From Clostridium sp. CAG:273 (GTDB lineage: Bacteria; Bacillota; Clostridia; TANB77; CAG-508), in assembly GCA_000438355.1 (NCBI GenBank), contig FR901507.1, positions 8,051 to 15,616 of the forward strand: DNA of 7,566 nucleotides. The letters run 5' to 3'. Each line of letters opens with the position of its first letter. The stretch's first letter is position 1. This document shows positions 6,308 through 7,566 of this stretch, one piece after another. A program made the position numbers and the translations under genes. The notes under the pieces are model-generated. The model saw nothing but the letters and a program-made list of their open reading frames with translations, searched no databases and had not been told where the DNA came from.

Positions 6308-6361
6308 TGCATATTAAAATTATAAATTGTATTAAATTAAAAAATATTCTTTTATGTCATG

Positions 6362-6390
6362 TTGAAAAAAGATAAATAATATGCTAAAAT
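6362..6390 (+). promoter_or_regulatory. Housekeeping (SigA-type) promoter of the microprotein-cdaA unit
   Basis: TTGAAA at 6362-6367 and TAAAAT at 6385-6390 are separated by exactly 17 bases, and a TG one base before the -10 (TGCTAAAAT) makes it an extended -10. This is the best promoter seen in the window. Transcription would begin near 6397, giving a leader of about 30 bases before the small gene at 6427. Its position just after the sleB terminator and before a new gene pair supports it. Confidence 0.75.
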
Positions 6391-6426
6391 TTATATTGTA
6401 AAATTAAGAAGAAAGAAGGAAAAACA

Positions 6427-6546
6427 ATGGCAAAAAAGAAACATAATGTAGGAAAAATAGCAGTGAAATTTATGGCACTTATATTAGCAGCACTTATGAT
6501 ATTAGGAGTTGCAGCAAGTTTAGTATATTATTTAATAGTTATGTAA
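6427..6546 (+). CDS. 39-residue single-pass membrane microprotein upstream of cdaA
   Basis: A short complete frame from ATG to TAA encodes 39 residues: a basic start (MAKKKHNVGK), then a long hydrophobic stretch from about residue 11 to 38 (KFMALILAALMILGV, ending LVYYLIVM). It is predicted to be an inner-membrane single-span peptide with the N-terminus inside. AAGGA at 6416-6420 lies 6 bases before the ATG, and a strong promoter stands about 37 bases upstream, so it should be well translated. Its stop is 27 bases before the cdaA start, with no terminator between, so the two are probably co-transcribed. The MAKKK start followed by one helix recalls small DUF4044-like proteins, but I cannot confirm a family. 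Its function is unknown; a role with CdaA is inference from position only. Confidence 0.7.
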   Translation: MAKKKHNVGKIAVKFMALILAALMILGVAASLVYYLIVM

Positions 6547-6560
6547 TAAACCTGAGAAAA

Positions 6561-6565
6561 AGAGG
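6561..6565 (+). promoter_or_regulatory. Ribosome binding site that fixes the TTG start of cdaA
   Basis: AGAGG lies 8 bases before the TTG at 6574. The first in-frame ATG encodes residue 88, well inside the membrane region, so the rare TTG start is the supported one. Confidence 0.7.
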
Positions 6566-6573
6566 AAAAAAAT

Positions 6574-7548
6574 TTGGAAAGTTTTTTAATAAATATAAAT
6601 GAGTTAACAGATGGAATAGTTTTGTATGCACAAGAAATATTTAATAATCCTATTAGAATAGTTCCATTAATATTGGATTTAGCAATTGTTATTTATATTA
6701 TATATAAATTTATAAAATCTGCTAGAAATTCAAGAGCATGGCAACTTTTAAAAGGAATTGTATTAATTGTGCTTATAACAATATTAAGTGGAATTTTACA
6801 ATTTAGAATTTTAAATTTCATTTTAACTGTATTTATGCCATATGGTGTAATTGCATTAATGATTATATTTCAACCAGAATTAAGAAGGATGCTAGAACAG
6901 CTAGGAACGAATAAGTTTACAAAGTATTTTGGAATTGAAAAGGATTTAGCAACTAAAACAAAAGAAGATATATACAAAGTTATAATTGCAGCAGAGGAAC
7001 TTGCTAAATCAAAAACTGGTGCTTTAATAGTTTTAGAAAGAGATATACAAATTAAGGACATAATGGATACAGGAGTTGCTATAAATGCAGAAGTTTCTCC
7101 ACAATTGCTTGTAAATTTGTTTACACCAAATACTCCATTACATGATGGAGCTGTTATAATTTCTAAAAATAAAATTGCAGCAGCAGCTTGTATTTTGCCA
7201 TTAGCAGATGATAAAGATATAGCAAAAGAGCTAGGAACTCGCCACAGAGCAGCTCTTGGAATTTCTAAAGAAAGTGATTCAATAGCAGTTGTTGTATCCG
7301 AAGAAACAGGTAAAATATCTGTAGCAAAAGATGGTACTTTAATAGCAGATGTAAAAGAAGATGCTTTAAAAAAGATATTAATAAAATATATAGTTACAAA
7401 AAGATTTGCAGAGCATGAAAGAAAAAAATTTATTGATATTATAAGAGAAAAGAGAAAAAGAGTGGCAACAGAAAAAGAATTAAAAGCTGTTAGAAAAGCG
7501 GAAAACAGTAAAATAAGTGAAAAAGAAGATAATGAAAAAGATAAGTAA
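6574..7548 (+). CDS. cdaA: Diadenylate cyclase CdaA (c-di-AMP synthase)
   Basis: CdaA condenses two ATP into cyclic di-AMP, the second messenger controlling potassium and osmolyte uptake and cell-wall homeostasis in Firmicutes. This protein has three membrane helices (about 29-47, 58-75 and 80-99), the conserved IIFQPELRRMLEQLG (97-111), and the DAC domain (about 120-270). The domain carries NTPLHDGAVI (186-195, the DGA motif) and ELGTRHRAALGIS (219-231, the RHR motif), both needed for catalysis, and SEETGKISVAKDG (242-254). Length is 324 residues against 273 in Bacillus subtilis. The extra part is a highly charged C-terminal tail, about 275-324, rich in Lys, Glu and Arg. Translation starts at TTG. 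In most Firmicutes cdaA is followed by cdaR and glmM, but the window ends 18 bases after the stop. Confidence 0.96.
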   Translation: MESFLININELTDGIVLYAQEIFNNPIRIVPLILDLAIVIYIIYKFIKSARNSRAWQLLKGIVLIVLITILSGILQFRILNFILTVFMPYGVIALMIIFQPELRRMLEQLGTNKFTKYFGIEKDLATKTKEDIYKVIIAAEELAKSKTGALIVLERDIQIKDIMDTGVAINAEVSPQLLVNLFTPNTPLHDGAVIISKNKIAAAACILPLADDKDIAKELGTRHRAALGISKESDSIAVVVSEETGKISVAKDGTLIADVKEDALKKILIKYIVTKRFAEHERKKFIDIIREKRKRVATEKELKAVRKAENSKISEKEDNEKDK

Positions 7549-7566
7549 CTTATAATAAAAATTAAT

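Overview
The window looks like chromosomal DNA from a spore-forming, very AT-rich member of the Clostridia (Bacillota). The base composition is low in G+C, codons strongly prefer A/T at third positions, and Shine-Dalgarno sequences are strong (AGGAGG, AAGGAG). Gene content agrees: an AmaP/DUF2273 envelope-stress pair, a SleB-type spore cortex hydrolase and a CdaA diadenylate cyclase. All genes are on the + strand. I cannot name the species; an uncultured gut-type clostridium is plausible.

Region 1 (1-3668) reads as one run of co-directional genes: the 3' end of amaP, a DUF2273 small membrane protein, nusB (transcription antitermination), xseA (exonuclease VII large subunit), an unrecognised membrane-anchored protein with an Asn-rich linker, xseB (exonuclease VII small subunit), and a YuiD-like divergent PAP2 membrane protein. 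A 15-bp hairpin at 3680-3720 ends this run or attenuates it.

Region 2 (3748-5406) is fhs, formate-tetrahydrofolate ligase. Its start lies only 27 bases after the hairpin and I see no convincing promoter between, so it may depend on read-through.

Region 3 (5480-6256) is a SleB-like cortex-lytic enzyme. A possible forespore-type promoter lies just upstream and a 12-bp perfect hairpin terminator just downstream. Its usual partner ypeB is not next to it.

Region 4 (6362-7548) begins with a good housekeeping promoter (TTGAAA, 17-base spacer, extended -10 TAAAAT). It is followed by a 39-codon membrane microprotein gene and then cdaA, the c-di-AMP synthase, which starts with TTG and has an unusually long charged C-terminal tail. 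The window ends 18 bases after cdaA, where cdaR would be expected.

Most of the window is ordinary housekeeping DNA. The less ordinary parts are the membrane protein between xseA and xseB, the microprotein co-transcribed with cdaA, the hairpin before fhs, and the candidate sporulation promoter before sleB. I found no mobile element, CRISPR array, RNA gene or defence system.
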